Shown here one piece after another: positions 47,871-58,323 of a DNA stretch of 64,000 nucleotides. The translations under genes were made by a program, and so were the position numbers. The notes beneath the pieces were generated by a model. That model saw only the letters and a program-made list of their open reading frames with translations, was not told where the DNA came from and ran no database searches. Origin of the DNA: Colocasia esculenta (taxonomy: Eukaryota > Streptophyta > Magnoliopsida > Alismatales > Araceae); assembly GCA_014218235.1 (NCBI GenBank), contig CM024766.1, positions 19,999,346 to 20,063,345 of the forward strand. Direction: 5' to 3'. Each line of letters opens with the position of its first letter. Within the stretch, counting starts at the first letter, position 1.

Positions 47871-50806
47871 ATGAAGCGACTCCACATTACGATGGACGGT
47901 GGAAGGGAGAGCGGTGAGGGCTCGTTGCGAAGGAAACGTCAAGCGGAGCGCCGGAGTTCGTGACGGCGGGCGGAGGAGCCTCCGGTCGGAGAGGATGTGC
48001 CCGAGGTTGCGATGGGAGAGGAGGAGGGCGAGGAGATGACCCCGGTCGCCAACGTGGAAGAGGAACGGAAGAGGCGAGCTAAGGCCATGAAAATGGTAAG
48101 TACCCCTCTCTCAAACCTTGAATGGTAGTAGTAGAGTGATAAACGGAGCTCCTAGAGGGCGAATGTAGGGGCGAGATGCCCATGAAAACGAGGGTTAAAC
48201 AAAGGAGGCTCCGGCCGGTTTGAACCTGGAGACGCGTCAGCCCAACCTGTCGCTACATAGTGTCGCGACAGGGCGGGGCGTCGTGACAGTGTCGCGACCT
48301 CCAGGGCGGTCGCGACCTTATCGCGACCCATAAAGGCGACGCGATAAGGTCGCGGCAACCCGCACTGTCGCGACAAGGTCGTGGCTGCCCGGGGCTGTCG
48401 CGACTCTGACAGAACACACAAAAAGAAACCTGAACTTGAACTTGAACGGATTTTTTTTGCAGGGTGAAATGAGAGCTCGAGTGTCCTGGACACTGGTGCT
48501 GGCTGCTTTCCTGGCCCTCCCCCCTTTTCAGAGAGAGAGAGTAGACGAGATGGGGTTTGGGCAGATCTTTAGGATCGAGAGGATGAGGGTGGACCCGGCC
48601 CTCACCCAGGCCCTGCGTAGCAGGTGGGACACGGAGGCGAATGCCTTCGCGTTCCCTTGGGGACATATGATCCCCAGCCTAGAGGATGTGAGCCGGATCA
48701 CAGGGCTCAGAGTGTATGGGCGGGCAGTGAGCGGGTTTACCTACCCTTGCTACCATGACCTAGCCGAGCGACTCCTAGACCTTCCTGTAGAGCGTAGGTC
48801 TTCCCTAGTGCCTAGAGTAGCCTTGCAGGAGAGTCTAGGTCTATTTGAGGCGGGGAAGAACGCAGGGGAGACCGAGGATGAGTATTTGGAGAGGCTGGCT
48901 AGAGTCAGTAGGAGGGAGTTGGCGAGTGAGCCTGGGCCGCAGGCGGACTGGGACTTGCGTCGCTTCCTCGTCCTCTTTCTTGGTAGGCTCTTGTTTGCCA
49001 CGAGAGGCGACGCAGTCCATTGCCGCTTCCTGCCCTTGCTGGCGGATCTGGGTGAGGTAGGGGGGTATGCTTGGGGGGCAGCCTTCTTAGCGCACCAGTT
49101 CGACGGCTTGAGCGCCTCCGAGCGGCAGACGTCCACGAGCGGCTTCTATCCCTTCCTTCAGGTACACTTTCTCTCCTAACTTTTCTTAAATTCAAACTTC
49201 AGATTTCGCTTGAACTGCCAACTAATTTGTCCTTATTTTTCAGGTTTGGGCCTACCTACACCTCCCAGCCCTGAGGAGAGGGGAGCTCACACGGCCGGGC
49301 CTCGTGCCCATTGCACGCCGTTGGGACTCTCTCCGAGACAGCCGCCATCTGGCCGACCAGTTGGAGCATCTGCAGGAGGCACTCGACAGCTACCCTTGTC
49401 TGGATGTAAGTACCCTTAATCTCTTCCTCTTTGGAATTGTTTGCTTGAACTGATTGGTCACTTCTCTTTCTTGCAGGTGGTTTGGCAGCCATATCTGGGG
49501 GAGGGTGATGAGGGACAGCCTTGGTTGGTGCAGGCCCGCCCCTACTTCGGTAGGTCGGTGTGGTTGCATGCACTCAACCTCGTGCTACCTCTGAACCTGT
49601 TCCTGACCCAGCGCTCCTTGGGCCTCAGGCAGAGCGTCGTGGAGTTCCCCGTCCGGGACCGATTCCGCCGGCCGGGTCGGAGCTTCCGGGGGCTCCATGA
49701 CACGACAGACTGGAGGGAGCGGGCTCGCGAGCAGGTAGAGAACTGGGAGCGAAAAGGCAAGGGGGTGAGATCGGACGCGACCACCGACGATGCCTACCTC
49801 CAGGCGTACGCCTTGAAGTACGGAGGGAAGGTGTACAAGAGCGCCCGACACCAGGTAGACTTTCTAAACCACAATTCAAGAATTGAGACTTAATGATCAA
49901 AACTGACGATTTGCAATTTCTTGCAGGTGGACGTGACTGGCGAGATCGCCTCGCTCCGAGCCTTGCTCCAGTCGGCGGTGCAGGATCGGGAGGCAGCTCA
50001 GAGGCAGGTGACAGAGTTGGTAAGTATTGTTCACCTTCCACCCTCTTTAGCTTAAGCAAGATTTTTGAAACTAACATGCCCCTTTTGTGTGCAGCGGAGT
50101 GAGTTGGAGAGAGTGAGGGGTGCCGGAGCAGGTGGTGCTTCCTCCTCTCGGAGCGCAGGGGGGTCTCCATCACTCATGGAGGCTCGACTGGCCGGGGCGG
50201 TGCTGAGGGCCGAGGAGGCTCAAAGGCATCTGGCGGAGCGGGTAAGTTCACTTAATCACTTGAGTCGTTTATTTTCAAACGGTGCCGATGAATTACTTGT
50301 TTGTGCAGGAGAGGGACTTGGAGTTGGCTCACGAGCATGCCATGGAGTTACAGAGTGAGTGAGATCGGTTCCGGGGAGAGGCCCAGACCGCCCAGGGGGA
50401 GAGAGATCAGCTGCGCATCCGAGCAGAGGCAGCTGAGGCACGGGTGGAGGAGGTGACCAGGGAGCTGGCGACGCTGCGGGTACAGGGGCCACCCGGAGAT
50501 CAGGAGGAGGTCACCCGACTGCGCGCAAAGTTGCTAGCGCAGCAGACACTGGCGCGGAGCCTCCAGCAGATCGTGACGGACATCGGTCGTTCACGCAGCC
50601 GGAGTCGGAGCGGCGTGAGTGTTAGCAGGGCGACTGGTGCCTCCGTCGGGCAGTATCTAGTGGGTTCCTCCAGCAGGTGGAGGAATGAGGAGGAGGAGAG
50701 GCGCCGGCAGGGCGAGGGTAGTGCTCATGAGGGGAGAGGGGGTGGCGAGATGTTGCCACCTCCAGATAGGAGAGAGGGATCTGGGGAGAGTGGTGGCGGT
50801 CAGTGA
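47871..50806 (+). pseudogene. PMD2: plant mobile domain (aminotransferase-like) gene, 7 exons, two nonsense codons
   Basis: Exons: 47871-48095, 48463-49161, 49244-49405, 49477-49854, 49927-50019, 50095-50241, 50309-50806. All six introns are GT-AG and phase 0; all are 66-82 bases long except intron 1 (367 bases). Total 734 codons. Exons 2-4 encode a plant mobile domain (MGFGQIFRIERMRVDP, PWGHMIPSLEDVSRITGLRV, VWAYLHLPALRRGEL). Exons 5-7 encode a coiled coil (EIASLRALLQSAVQDREAAQ), an Arg/Ser-rich stretch (GRSRSRSRSG) and a Gly/Glu-rich end. Two in-frame TGA codons occur, at 47961 and 50360; the first most simply derives from CGA. A downstream ATG (for example in exon 2 at 48469) could still give a protein to 50360. 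The gene is antisense to Tat pol. Confidence 0.8.
48263..48403. promoter_or_regulatory. TCGCGA cluster J inside PMD2 intron 1
   Basis: Six exact TCGCGA start at 48263, 48292, 48310, 48321, 48368 and 48398 within 141 bases, almost all as GTCGCGACC or GTCGCGACA. They lie between the intron 1 donor (48096) and its acceptor (48462), in the only long intron of the gene. Confidence 0.65.
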
Positions 50807-52113
50807 GGAGTCTTGTGCGCCACCTCCCCTTTTATCGATGTACATCTTGTTCATACCTTAGTGCAGTCTTATTTTTATGCCAATGTTTATAATGAATGAA
50901 TGGTTTGTGATTGACACGAGTGAGAGCGAGATTCAAACAAGCAAGAGAGAGTGATTTGAGCGCGACGCCATACTCTGCTTTCTGAAATTCCTGTTCCTGC
51001 ACACACTTAGAAGAACAAGTTAGATCTATTCTTAGGCTCGGCCTCTTGCACAGAACATGATAAAAAGCTAACTCCGCAATTTGTCAAGGGCCGAGCCTTA
51101 TTAAATAGGCGAAAAGACTATGAAAATAATGCATGCTAAAGAAAGGAATATGTACACGCCTAAAACATATATATATTTTTTTGAGGTTTTGAGGATCTTT
51201 TGATTTTTTTTTTTTTTTGGGATCTTTTTATTTTTTGTTTTTTGTTTTTTGTTTTTTTTGAATTTTGGGGATCTTTTGATTTTTTTTTTTTTTTGGGGAT
51301 CTTTTGATTTTTTTGGATTTTGAGGATCTTTTGATTTTTTTGGATTTTGGGGATCTTTTGATTTTTTGGATTTTGGGGATCTTTTGATAACAACACCTCT
51401 TAATGTTGAGCGATCAACCGTGGGCCTCACCTCTACCTCACTTTGGCGAGTAAGATTTATGTGCAACGTATATTCATATTAGGTTTGCTAAGTTTTCTTA
51501 TCCCTGTGACAACAATGTTCCAACACAGACCAAGCGCATGGATTCTTTGGTCATTTCAGGAGGGATAGGAAGAATGTAAATAAGATAAGACTCAATCTTG
51601 GGGTTGGGGTAGCTTACTTGTAAGACTTGCAACGAACAAGTTACATGTGCTATTCATCTGTTGTCCAGGGACTTTAGGGCCACAGTATTTTTCTTTTGCC
51701 TGGGGCATGCGTGCGACCGGGCTCAAGGGCGTCCCGCGGGGAACTGTACTGCCACTCTTTAACATGCCCCTTCACTTTATCATTTTGTTGCTTTGTTTTT
51801 GCTTTATGCTATATGCTTTTCTTAGAACTGCCTGTCCCTTTTTGAGACTTCAAACACATGGTTTATACCGTTGCAGGTTTACAAGTTAGCTTTCCCTTTG
51901 CCCCTAGACCTTGTCCGAGTAGGGAGAGAATTGACCTCTTGTTTCCCTGAGCAAGGGCTAAGTGAGAACACTGTATGTGAAGAGACAATGACCTTAGGTT
52001 TACCATGTTGAGTACGTGATTGCACACAAATATTATTTCGTCAATGTGATGAAGGAGCGAGACACTCGGCAAAGGCTATTTATTAATTGGTGTTGTTATC
52101 CAAAGACTTTTGA
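50807..52113. other. Noncoding region between PMD2 and Tat integrase
   Basis: No coding sequence is supported. It contains the 3' ends of PMD2 (+) and of Tat pol (-), which converge, and a T-rich repeat block at 51171-51389. The rest (51400-52113) is unique-looking with no recognised motif. Confidence 0.6.
51171..51389. repeat. T-rich degenerate tandem repeat, GATCTTTTGATTTTTT unit
   Basis: GATCTTTTGAT recurs about six times, separated by T runs and TTTGGATTTTGGG. Units are about 27-30 bases in the right half and longer on the left. On the - strand it reads as a Lys-rich frame, which I take as an artefact. Confidence 0.8.
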
Positions 52114-53478
52114 TCAGGGGTAGAATCTTTTAAGATATAACCCATTCCATGGATGAGAGAGTTCATCACCATCGGCATTAACTAACCTATACGTGTTTCC
52201 CGGGTATACTTCTTTGATGACGTACGACCCTTCCCAATTTGCAGACAATTTTGACCTTGGACCTCCTGGTTTTATAAAAATTCGCTTCAAAACCATGTCT
52301 CCTTCTTGGAACTTACGCTCAATTACTTTCTTTTGAAAAGACCTTGAGAGTCTGTTTTGATATGAAAGCACGTGATCGGCTGCATCTAGACGCCGTTCGT
52401 CTAAGAGTTCTAGTTGTGTAAGCAACGCCTCCCGATGTTCATCGGGATTAAGTTCTTTGTCCAACTGAATCCTTAGCGAAGGGATGAGGATTTCGTGTGG
52501 ACATACCGCTTCCATTCCATACGTGAGTGAGAAAGGGGTTTGCCCCGTAGGTGTGCGGACGGAGGTGCGATAGGCCCACAGAGCCTCAATCAGTTTTTCC
52601 GGCCAATCAGCGAATTTATTAGACTCACAAGTTTTCTTTAGGATTTTCAAAAGCGTTTTATTTGTGGCTTCGGCCTGGCCGTTGCCCTGCGGATAATAAG
52701 GAGACGAATGATGCAAAGAAATATTGAACTTCTTACAGAGGTCTTGAAGGTCTTGTGATATGAACTGGGGTCCATTGTCGGTGACGATGCTGCCAGGTAC
52801 TCCAAACCGCGCAATGATGTTCCTCATGATGAATCTGCATACGGTCGAGCCTTTGATTTCTGCAAATGCTTCTGCTTCGGCCCATTTGGTGAAATACTCA
52901 GTAGCAGTAAGGATGAAGGATTTTTGTTTTATCTGAGCATTAGGGTCACCAAGGGCCCCAATGATATCAAAGGCCCACATGGAGAAAGGCCAAGGAGAGG
53001 ATAGAGGGTGCAAAGAGGAAGACGGAGCATGAATTTTATCGGCATGGATTTGGCATCTGACACACCTACGGACGTAGGTGGCACAGTCTTCTTCTAGGGT
53101 TGGCCAGTAGTAGCCCTGCCTAAGGATCTTTTTGGCTAACATCTGACCATTCACATGCCCTCCGCATTCACCGGAGTGAGATCCTTCCACTATCTTCCAC
53201 GCCTCTTCATCTGTCACGCATCTGAGGAGCATTCCATTTAGAGCGCGTCTATAAAGGACTTCACCCACGAGGGTGTACTTCAATGCCGCTCTACGGATAG
53301 CTCGCCTATCTTCTGCTTCGGATTCTTCTGGGAAGGTACCGTCTTTGCAAAACTGCTCAATCTCACGATACCACGGGCTTTCTTCTTCCATCAATTCCCC
53401 CAATTCAATAAGCAACAACTCCTTTGCTTCTTTCTTTTCTGCCTTCAACACTAGGGAGCTCCTAAGGTTGAGAACCAA
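52114..53478 (-). CDS. Tat element integrase domain, intact 454-codon frame
   Basis: The frame contains the zinc-binding region (HSGECGGHVNGQMLAKK followed by CVRCQ), the integrase core with its three acidic residues (WAFDIIG; VTDNGPQF; QGNGQAEATN) and the C-terminal part ending VNADGDELSHPWNGLYLKRF. There is no chromodomain, as expected for Tat. It inserts the cDNA made by the element. It is normally the end of a longer polyprotein; here it begins in a frame different from the RNase H upstream, so a shift near 53470 separates them. The domain itself has no stop. Confidence 0.93.
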   Translation of the reverse strand: MVLNLRSSLVLKAEKKEAKELLLIELGELMEEESPWYREIEQFCKDGTFPEESEAEDRRAIRRAALKYTLVGEVLYRRALNGMLLRCVTDEEAWKIVEGSHSGECGGHVNGQMLAKKILRQGYYWPTLEEDCATYVRRCVRCQIHADKIHAPSSSLHPLSSPWPFSMWAFDIIGALGDPNAQIKQKSFILTATEYFTKWAEAEAFAEIKGSTVCRFIMRNIIARFGVPGSIVTDNGPQFISQDLQDLCKKFNISLHHSSPYYPQGNGQAEATNKTLLKILKKTCESNKFADWPEKLIEALWAYRTSVRTPTGQTPFSLTYGMEAVCPHEILIPSLRIQLDKELNPDEHREALLTQLELLDERRLDAADHVLSYQNRLSRSFQKKVIERKFQEGDMVLKRIFIKPGGPRSKLSANWEGSYVIKEVYPGNTYRLVNADGDELSHPWNGLYLKRFYP

Positions 53479-53869
53479 GGGTCTGAGTTGAGGGAGCTTC
53501 TAATCTCTGGACGGTGATAGTCTCAGAGCTATGGCTGAGAGGGAAGGAGAGAGACGAAGCTAACGATGCCAGAGCATCGGCCAGAATGTTTTGGGAGCGA
53601 GGAGTATGAATGTAGATAAGCTGACGGAATTGCTTGGCTAGGAGCGTGACCAGATCTTGATATGGCTTGAGCTTGGGGTCACGAGTGCGATAGGTAGAGA
53701 GAACTTGCCGAAGGACGAGCTGAGAGTCCCCTATGATCTTAAGATGACGCGCACCTAAAAGGTAGGCGAGCTTAAGACCGGCCAAGAGAGCCTCATACTC
53801 GGAGATGTTTTTGGCATAGAACTGAAGTTGATAAGCTAAAGGAATGGTGATCCCTTCTGGGGTCAGCAA
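53462..53869 (-). pseudogene. Tat element second (archaeal-type) RNase H domain
   Basis: The segment reads GITIPLAYQLQFYAKNISEY, then LGARHLKIIGDSQLVLRQVL and LADALASLASSL. This is the additional RNase H (RVT_3/aRH type) placed between the ordinary RNase H and integrase, the hallmark of the Tat lineage. The frame is open for 135 codons and its upstream part runs to about 53900 in the same frame before stops. It ends 16 bases into the integrase frame because of a frameshift. Confidence 0.9.
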
Positions 53870-55206
53870 GACTGCACCTATGCCCCGTCCCCTAGAATTG
53901 AGAGCTCCATCGAAATGGAGTGACCAGAAGGGATCATGGGAGACAAGTGATAGGTTTTCATCAGGGAAATCCTCTTGAACCGTATCACTATGAGGAAGGG
54001 GGAGGTGAGCAAGGTGCTCAGCAATGGCATACCCTTTTATGGCTTTCTGAACGACGAAGGAGATATCGAACTGAGAGAGGAACTTTGCCAGCGGGCCAAT
54101 CTGTCGGCGAGGACTGGCTTCTCAAGAAGATACCTAATAGGGTCCATTCTAGAAATCAAACTCACCTTATGAGCTAGGAAGTAGTGCTTCAATTTCTGCA
54201 CTACCCAAACTAGCGCTGCACAGGTTTTCTCCATTGTGGTGAGTTTGAGCTCGGAAGGATTGAATAGCCTAGATAGGTAGTAGACTGCCCTTTCTTTGCC
54301 GGATTCATCAAGCTAAGAAGGACAGCTCCTAGGGAGTCCTCAACAGTTGACAGATATAGGATAGGGGTTTCCCAGGGACAGGCGCCTGAAGCACGGGCGG
54401 ATTCATAAGGTAACTCTTGAGCTCATCAAGGCCTCTTGGCATTTTTCATTCCATTCAAAACTGACTCCTCCTCTCAATAGTTCATAGAAAGGACGACATC
54501 TTTGAGAGTGCTGGGATATGAATCTCCTTATGAACTGCAGCCAACCAATCAATCCTCGAAGTTCAGATATGTTCTTAGGAGGAGGCATCTCATTAATTGC
54601 CTTGGCCTTGTGCGGGTCTATTTGAATCCCCCGTTTACTAACTATGAAGCCTAGCAACTTCCCCGAGGAGACCCCAAACACGCACTTCTTTGGGTTCATC
54701 TTTAATTGATATTCTTGCGCGCGACGGAAGACCTTGGCAAGCACGGAGGAATGCTCCCTTCGAGTTCTCGACTTCACCACGATATCATCCACGTAAACCT
54801 CAACATCGATATGTATCATGTCGTGGAAGATAGCTAGCATTGCTCTTTGGTAAGTGGCGCCGGCATTCTTCAACCCGAACGGCATGACCACATAGCAATA
54901 CGTTCCCCATGGGGTGGTGAAGGAGGTCTTTTCTTGATCCTCTGGGGCTAGACGAATCTGATTATAGCCGGAATACCCATCCATGAATGATAGAGTTTCG
55001 AACCCTGCTGTATTATCGATCAGAACATCCAAGTGAGGTAAAGGGAAATCGTCCTTAGGACATGCCTTATTCAAATCCCGGAAATCTATGCAGATGCGCA
55101 CTCTTCCGTCTTTCTTCATCACCGGGACGATGTTCGCCACCCACAAAGGATAGAGGACTACACGGATGAATTTGGCTTGGTGTAGCTTATCAATTTCCTC
55201 TTTCAT
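53870..55206 (-). pseudogene. Tat element reverse transcriptase and first RNase H, disrupted
   Basis: From 55206 to 54403 an open frame covers most of RT: WVANIVPVMKKDGRVRICID, LSFMDGYSGYNQI, the YVDDIVVKS catalytic motif and the connection region (ISELRGLIGWLQFIRRFIS). A frameshift near 54430 and stops near 54315-54330 follow. The gypsy RNase H is readable at 54234-54037 (KTCAALVWVVQKLKHYFLAH, DPIRYLLEKPVLADRLARWQ), then shifts again. RT copies RNA into DNA; this copy would give a truncated product. Confidence 0.9.
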
Positions 55207-55267
55207 TTTTAAAGCGATGTGGGGAGGAACCTCCTTAGCTTCTGTTTGACGGCAATTGCCCCTGGCT

Positions 55268-55675
55268 TCAAATTAACCTATGCTCCACCAAATCGGGGTC
55301 AATGCCAGGCATGTCATCATAGGACCAGGCGAACGAATCCTTGAACTCCCTCAACACCTCTACGAGTACTTCTTCTTCTTCGGGAGGGAGGCCAGATGCT
55401 ATGGTCAGAAGCCTGGGATCCTCTTGCGTTCCCACATTTACCTCTTTAGTGGGTTCGTCGACTGCTGAGGTAGGTTCATCGAATCTCCTCATACCACTAG
55501 CATACACCTCAGCAGCGTCCTCCATCTCGACACCATTTTCATCCGATGGGTCTTCTTCAGCTACGATTTCATATATTCCAAAGCCATCGTCTAGCCCTTC
55601 CTCCGTCGATATCCCTCTAAGTTCAGAACTACTGCTTCCTTGACGAACTCTTCGACAGCTAAAAGAGCGCCACAT
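55268..55675 (-). pseudogene. Tat element RT N-terminal extension
   Basis: An acidic segment ends in EVNVGTQEDPRLLTIASGLP and FKDSFAWSYDDMPGIDPDLV, the conserved stretch just before RT in Tat polyproteins. The stop at 55268 (LVEHRLI) separates it from the RT frame starting at 55206, probably by a small shift. Confidence 0.85.
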
Positions 55676-56657
55676 CTATGGACTAGGTCCAAGAGGTATC
55701 TATGGGGCACACCACTACCCTTCTTCTTCCTAGACGGGGACGGGGACTTACTAGAAACTACCCCTGAACTTGAGCTAGACTTGATATTTACAGGAGGCTC
55801 TGGAGAAGTGTCCAGAGATTTATTGAAGGGAAAGCGGCAGGTGCGGCAGGGCCGCGAAGACCCTCCGATGGAGCTGGAGGAGGAAGCAGGCCACCCGAGC
55901 TCAGGGTGCCAGCATCAGCATCGGGGTGTAGGGGAGCAGAAGGCCCCTCACCCGAGTTGCCCGAAATGGTCATGGCTGACCACCAGGCGAGCGGAAAGGA
56001 CGACGATGGTTGCTGGGGGGCAGGTGACGGGGATCGCCGTCGAGACCAGGAGCTGGAAGGGGCGACGGGGATCGCCGTCGAGATTAGGAGCGGGAAGGTG
56101 GTGACGGGGATCGCCGTCGAGATCAGGAGCGGAAGGTGGTGACGGGGATCGCCGTCGAGATCAGAGCGGGAAGGGGCGACGGGGATCGCCGTCGAGATTA
56201 GGAGCGGGAAGGGGGTGACGGGGATCGCCGTCGAGATCTGGAGCGGGAAGGAACATACATCTTTTTTGACTTGATTTTTTTTTTTTTTGAAAGAATTACA
56301 TAAAATTAAACGGTTTCGGTGAAAGACAGGACCGAACCATTAAAGAGAATGACGAAGCGGGGTGAAGGACGGGTGAGTGCCTCGAGGGCGGCGGGTGAGA
56401 TTTGTACCACGAAGGGGAGAGGCAAAGGAATGGAATTAACATTGAAATCGAGCAGGGATGAAATGAAATGAGTAGGAGGCCGGGAGGGCCCTGGCCAGAA
56501 CTCCTGTATGAGTGGGGTAGACGATCTGACCGGTGTTTCTCACCTGATCCGGGCAACTGTCGCCTGGCGGTGGTCACTGCAGTTGATAGCGCTGTTACTC
56601 GCAGTACATCTTCTTCAGCGAAGAGACGGTTCATTGCTGAGATGGGATCTTCTGATT
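55676..56657 (-). other. Tat protease-to-RT linker with minisatellite
   Basis: The stretch between the protease and the RT region has no long open frame. On the - strand two frames carry fragments that look like former coding sequence (MNRLFAEEDVLRVTALSTAV near 56630). It holds a GC-rich minisatellite at 56026-56252 and a poly(A/T) run at 56276-56290. An intron or frameshift site cannot be decided from sequence alone. Confidence 0.55.
56026..56252. repeat. Minisatellite, six 37-39-bp units (GACGGGGATCGCCGTCGAGA core)
   Basis: Units start at 56026, 56064, 56103, 56141, 56178 and 56217. Each begins with GACGGGGATCGCCGTC, itself nearly an inverted repeat (GACGGGGATC/GATCGCCGTC), followed by GAGATxAGGAGCGGGAAGG. 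The units are very similar, with differences of one to four bases and small length changes. Confidence 0.92.
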
Positions 56658-57623
56658 CTAGTGGTTCTGCCCCGGCCTCTGATTCTTCAAATAGGACACT
56701 GATGACGAGGTAACATCATCTTGGTCTGGATTTTCAGTTTCCTCTCCAACCCTTTTCTTCTTGCTGGGCCGCTGTTCTTCTAAAACTTGATAAGCTGACC
56801 TTGAGGCTTCTGTCGTGGTGTTGTACCCGGGTTGGATGGGCCCCTTGACGAAGTGCTCATATAGGGACCAAGTGAGTGGACCATGATCTGACTGTGAGGA
56901 GGGTAGAAATGCAGCCCATTCTGAATATCCGAGGCCACGCTTTGTGAACTTTTTGGCGGTGTCCACAGTCTTGGTCTGCCCTTGGAGATGAGCACCCAGG
57001 CCTCTCCCTGATTGATAACCCAGCCTGAACATAATGTCCCACCCTTTTGTATTCTTGCTCATATCCTTCTTGACTGCCGTCACGAGAAGAGACCCAATTG
57101 GACGATTTGAAGAGAAAGTATAGGCCCAAGTGTAGTTAACATCAAGTACTGACATTATGGGCTTATTGGATGGCCATACTGATGGCAGCACTCTCTTAAC
57201 GGCTTCGACCGTATGTGTTGTGGTCACACTTTTGACTTTGACTATCCTTCCTTGGAAAGGAAACTTCAAGCATTGATGTGCTGTAGAGGGTACTGCCCCT
57301 AATGATTCAATCCACAGGCGCCCTAGAATGGCCTTGTAGGTGTGATCAATATTCAGCACATAGAATTCCACAGACATGACGAGAGGGCCCAATTCGGCTT
57401 GCAGAGTGATGACCCCATGGCAGGCACGCCGCGAATTGTCATATGCAGCAATAGTGGTAGGCGTGGGCTGCAATTGACGTTCCGATATGTTGCAGGCTCT
57501 AAGAGTGCTTAGTGGACATACATTAATGGAGGCTCTCGTGTCCACTAGAGCCGCATCGATTGCCACCTTGTTTATGGTAAGTGTCACACACAGGGGCATT
57601 TTCCTGGCTTCGGGGGTGGCCAA
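56658..57623 (-). pseudogene. Tat element aspartic protease with downstream G-patch domain
   Basis: The 321-codon frame shows a retroviral-type protease (residues about 10-110), with ALVDTRASINVCP at residues 25-37 where the catalytic D-T/S-G is expected, so the glycine is replaced by arginine, and the ILGRLWIESL flap-distal motif near 98-108. Residues about 194-235 form a G-patch (GWDIMFRLGYQSGRGLGAHL), a glycine-rich RNA-binding module also found after the protease in betaretroviruses. The frame is open, but the active-site change makes protease activity doubtful, hence 'pseudogene'. Confidence 0.82.
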
Positions 57624-58323
57624 CTCGCTATCGAGAAGGTAATGGTGGGTCCTTTGTTCACTATGGAGAGCACTGAGGGCAGGTTGTCCGGTTCATGTCT
57701 TCGCTGACCATGACTCTTTGCAAGAAAGTTCTGAGAGCGTCTTGATGAGTCTGTGACCTCTTGATGAGCTCCAATATGGAGATCTTGGCGGGGGTCTGAT
57801 CGAGGTGCCTTAAGATGTCATATTGGGTTCCCGGTGTCGGATCAATCTCTTCTGGGTCTTGCTGCTGCTGGTTGTTGGTTTGTTGACCTGGCATTGGCAT
57901 GGATGTGTTAGGATACATCCGATGAAACATTCGCCCGCTCCGGAGGGCAAGGTTATGGTGGAGTGGAGAGGCTGCGGTGTCGAGGATAGAGGGGTTGGCT
58001 AGTAGGGGTGCTGGCATAGGGGAGAAGGAGGTGCTGTTTGGTGGAGGAATGATGGGTGATGTGACGGGAAAATAGGGCGACGAGGTGATGGTGGCAACAT
58101 GGGCGTAATGGAAGGAGGGGTGGCGGATATAGGTGTGGGAGTAGCGGGCGTGACGTGAGAAATGGCCAAGAGTTGGCCTACCTCATGATCGTCATCGAAA
58201 ATCCACTGGGCTCCTGGCGGTGGGTGGTGGACAACGGGGTTAACATGCGCGGGCGGAGGAGGCGGCGGAATTGGCTGAGGGTTCGAGCGGGTTGGTGTTG
58301 TGGCATGGGGTTACGGACTATGC
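57624..58323 (-). pseudogene. Tat gag-to-protease region, frameshifted
   Basis: The piece at 58017-57661 (PLHHNLALRSGRMFHRMYPN, then TPGTQYDILRHLDQTPAKIS and LELIKRSQTHQDALRTFLQ) resembles the conserved stretch just before protease in Tat polyproteins. The stop at 57661 and the gap to gag show two shifts. The part near 58320-58480 is a CAG/CAA-type repeat in the coding strand (poly-Gln/Asn). Confidence 0.75.

Noticed and set aside
48152..48666. Open frames on the - strand over PMD2 intron 1 and exon 2
   Set aside because: They result from the GC-rich TCGCGA cluster and from the shadow of exon 2, with no recognisable domain.
51101..51466. Lys-rich frames on the - strand
   Set aside because: They are the translation of the T-rich tandem repeat, with no start context or conserved part.
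55640..56142. Two + strand frames over the Tat linker minisatellite
   Set aside because: The minisatellite gives open frames on both strands; neither has a recognisable domain or splice context.
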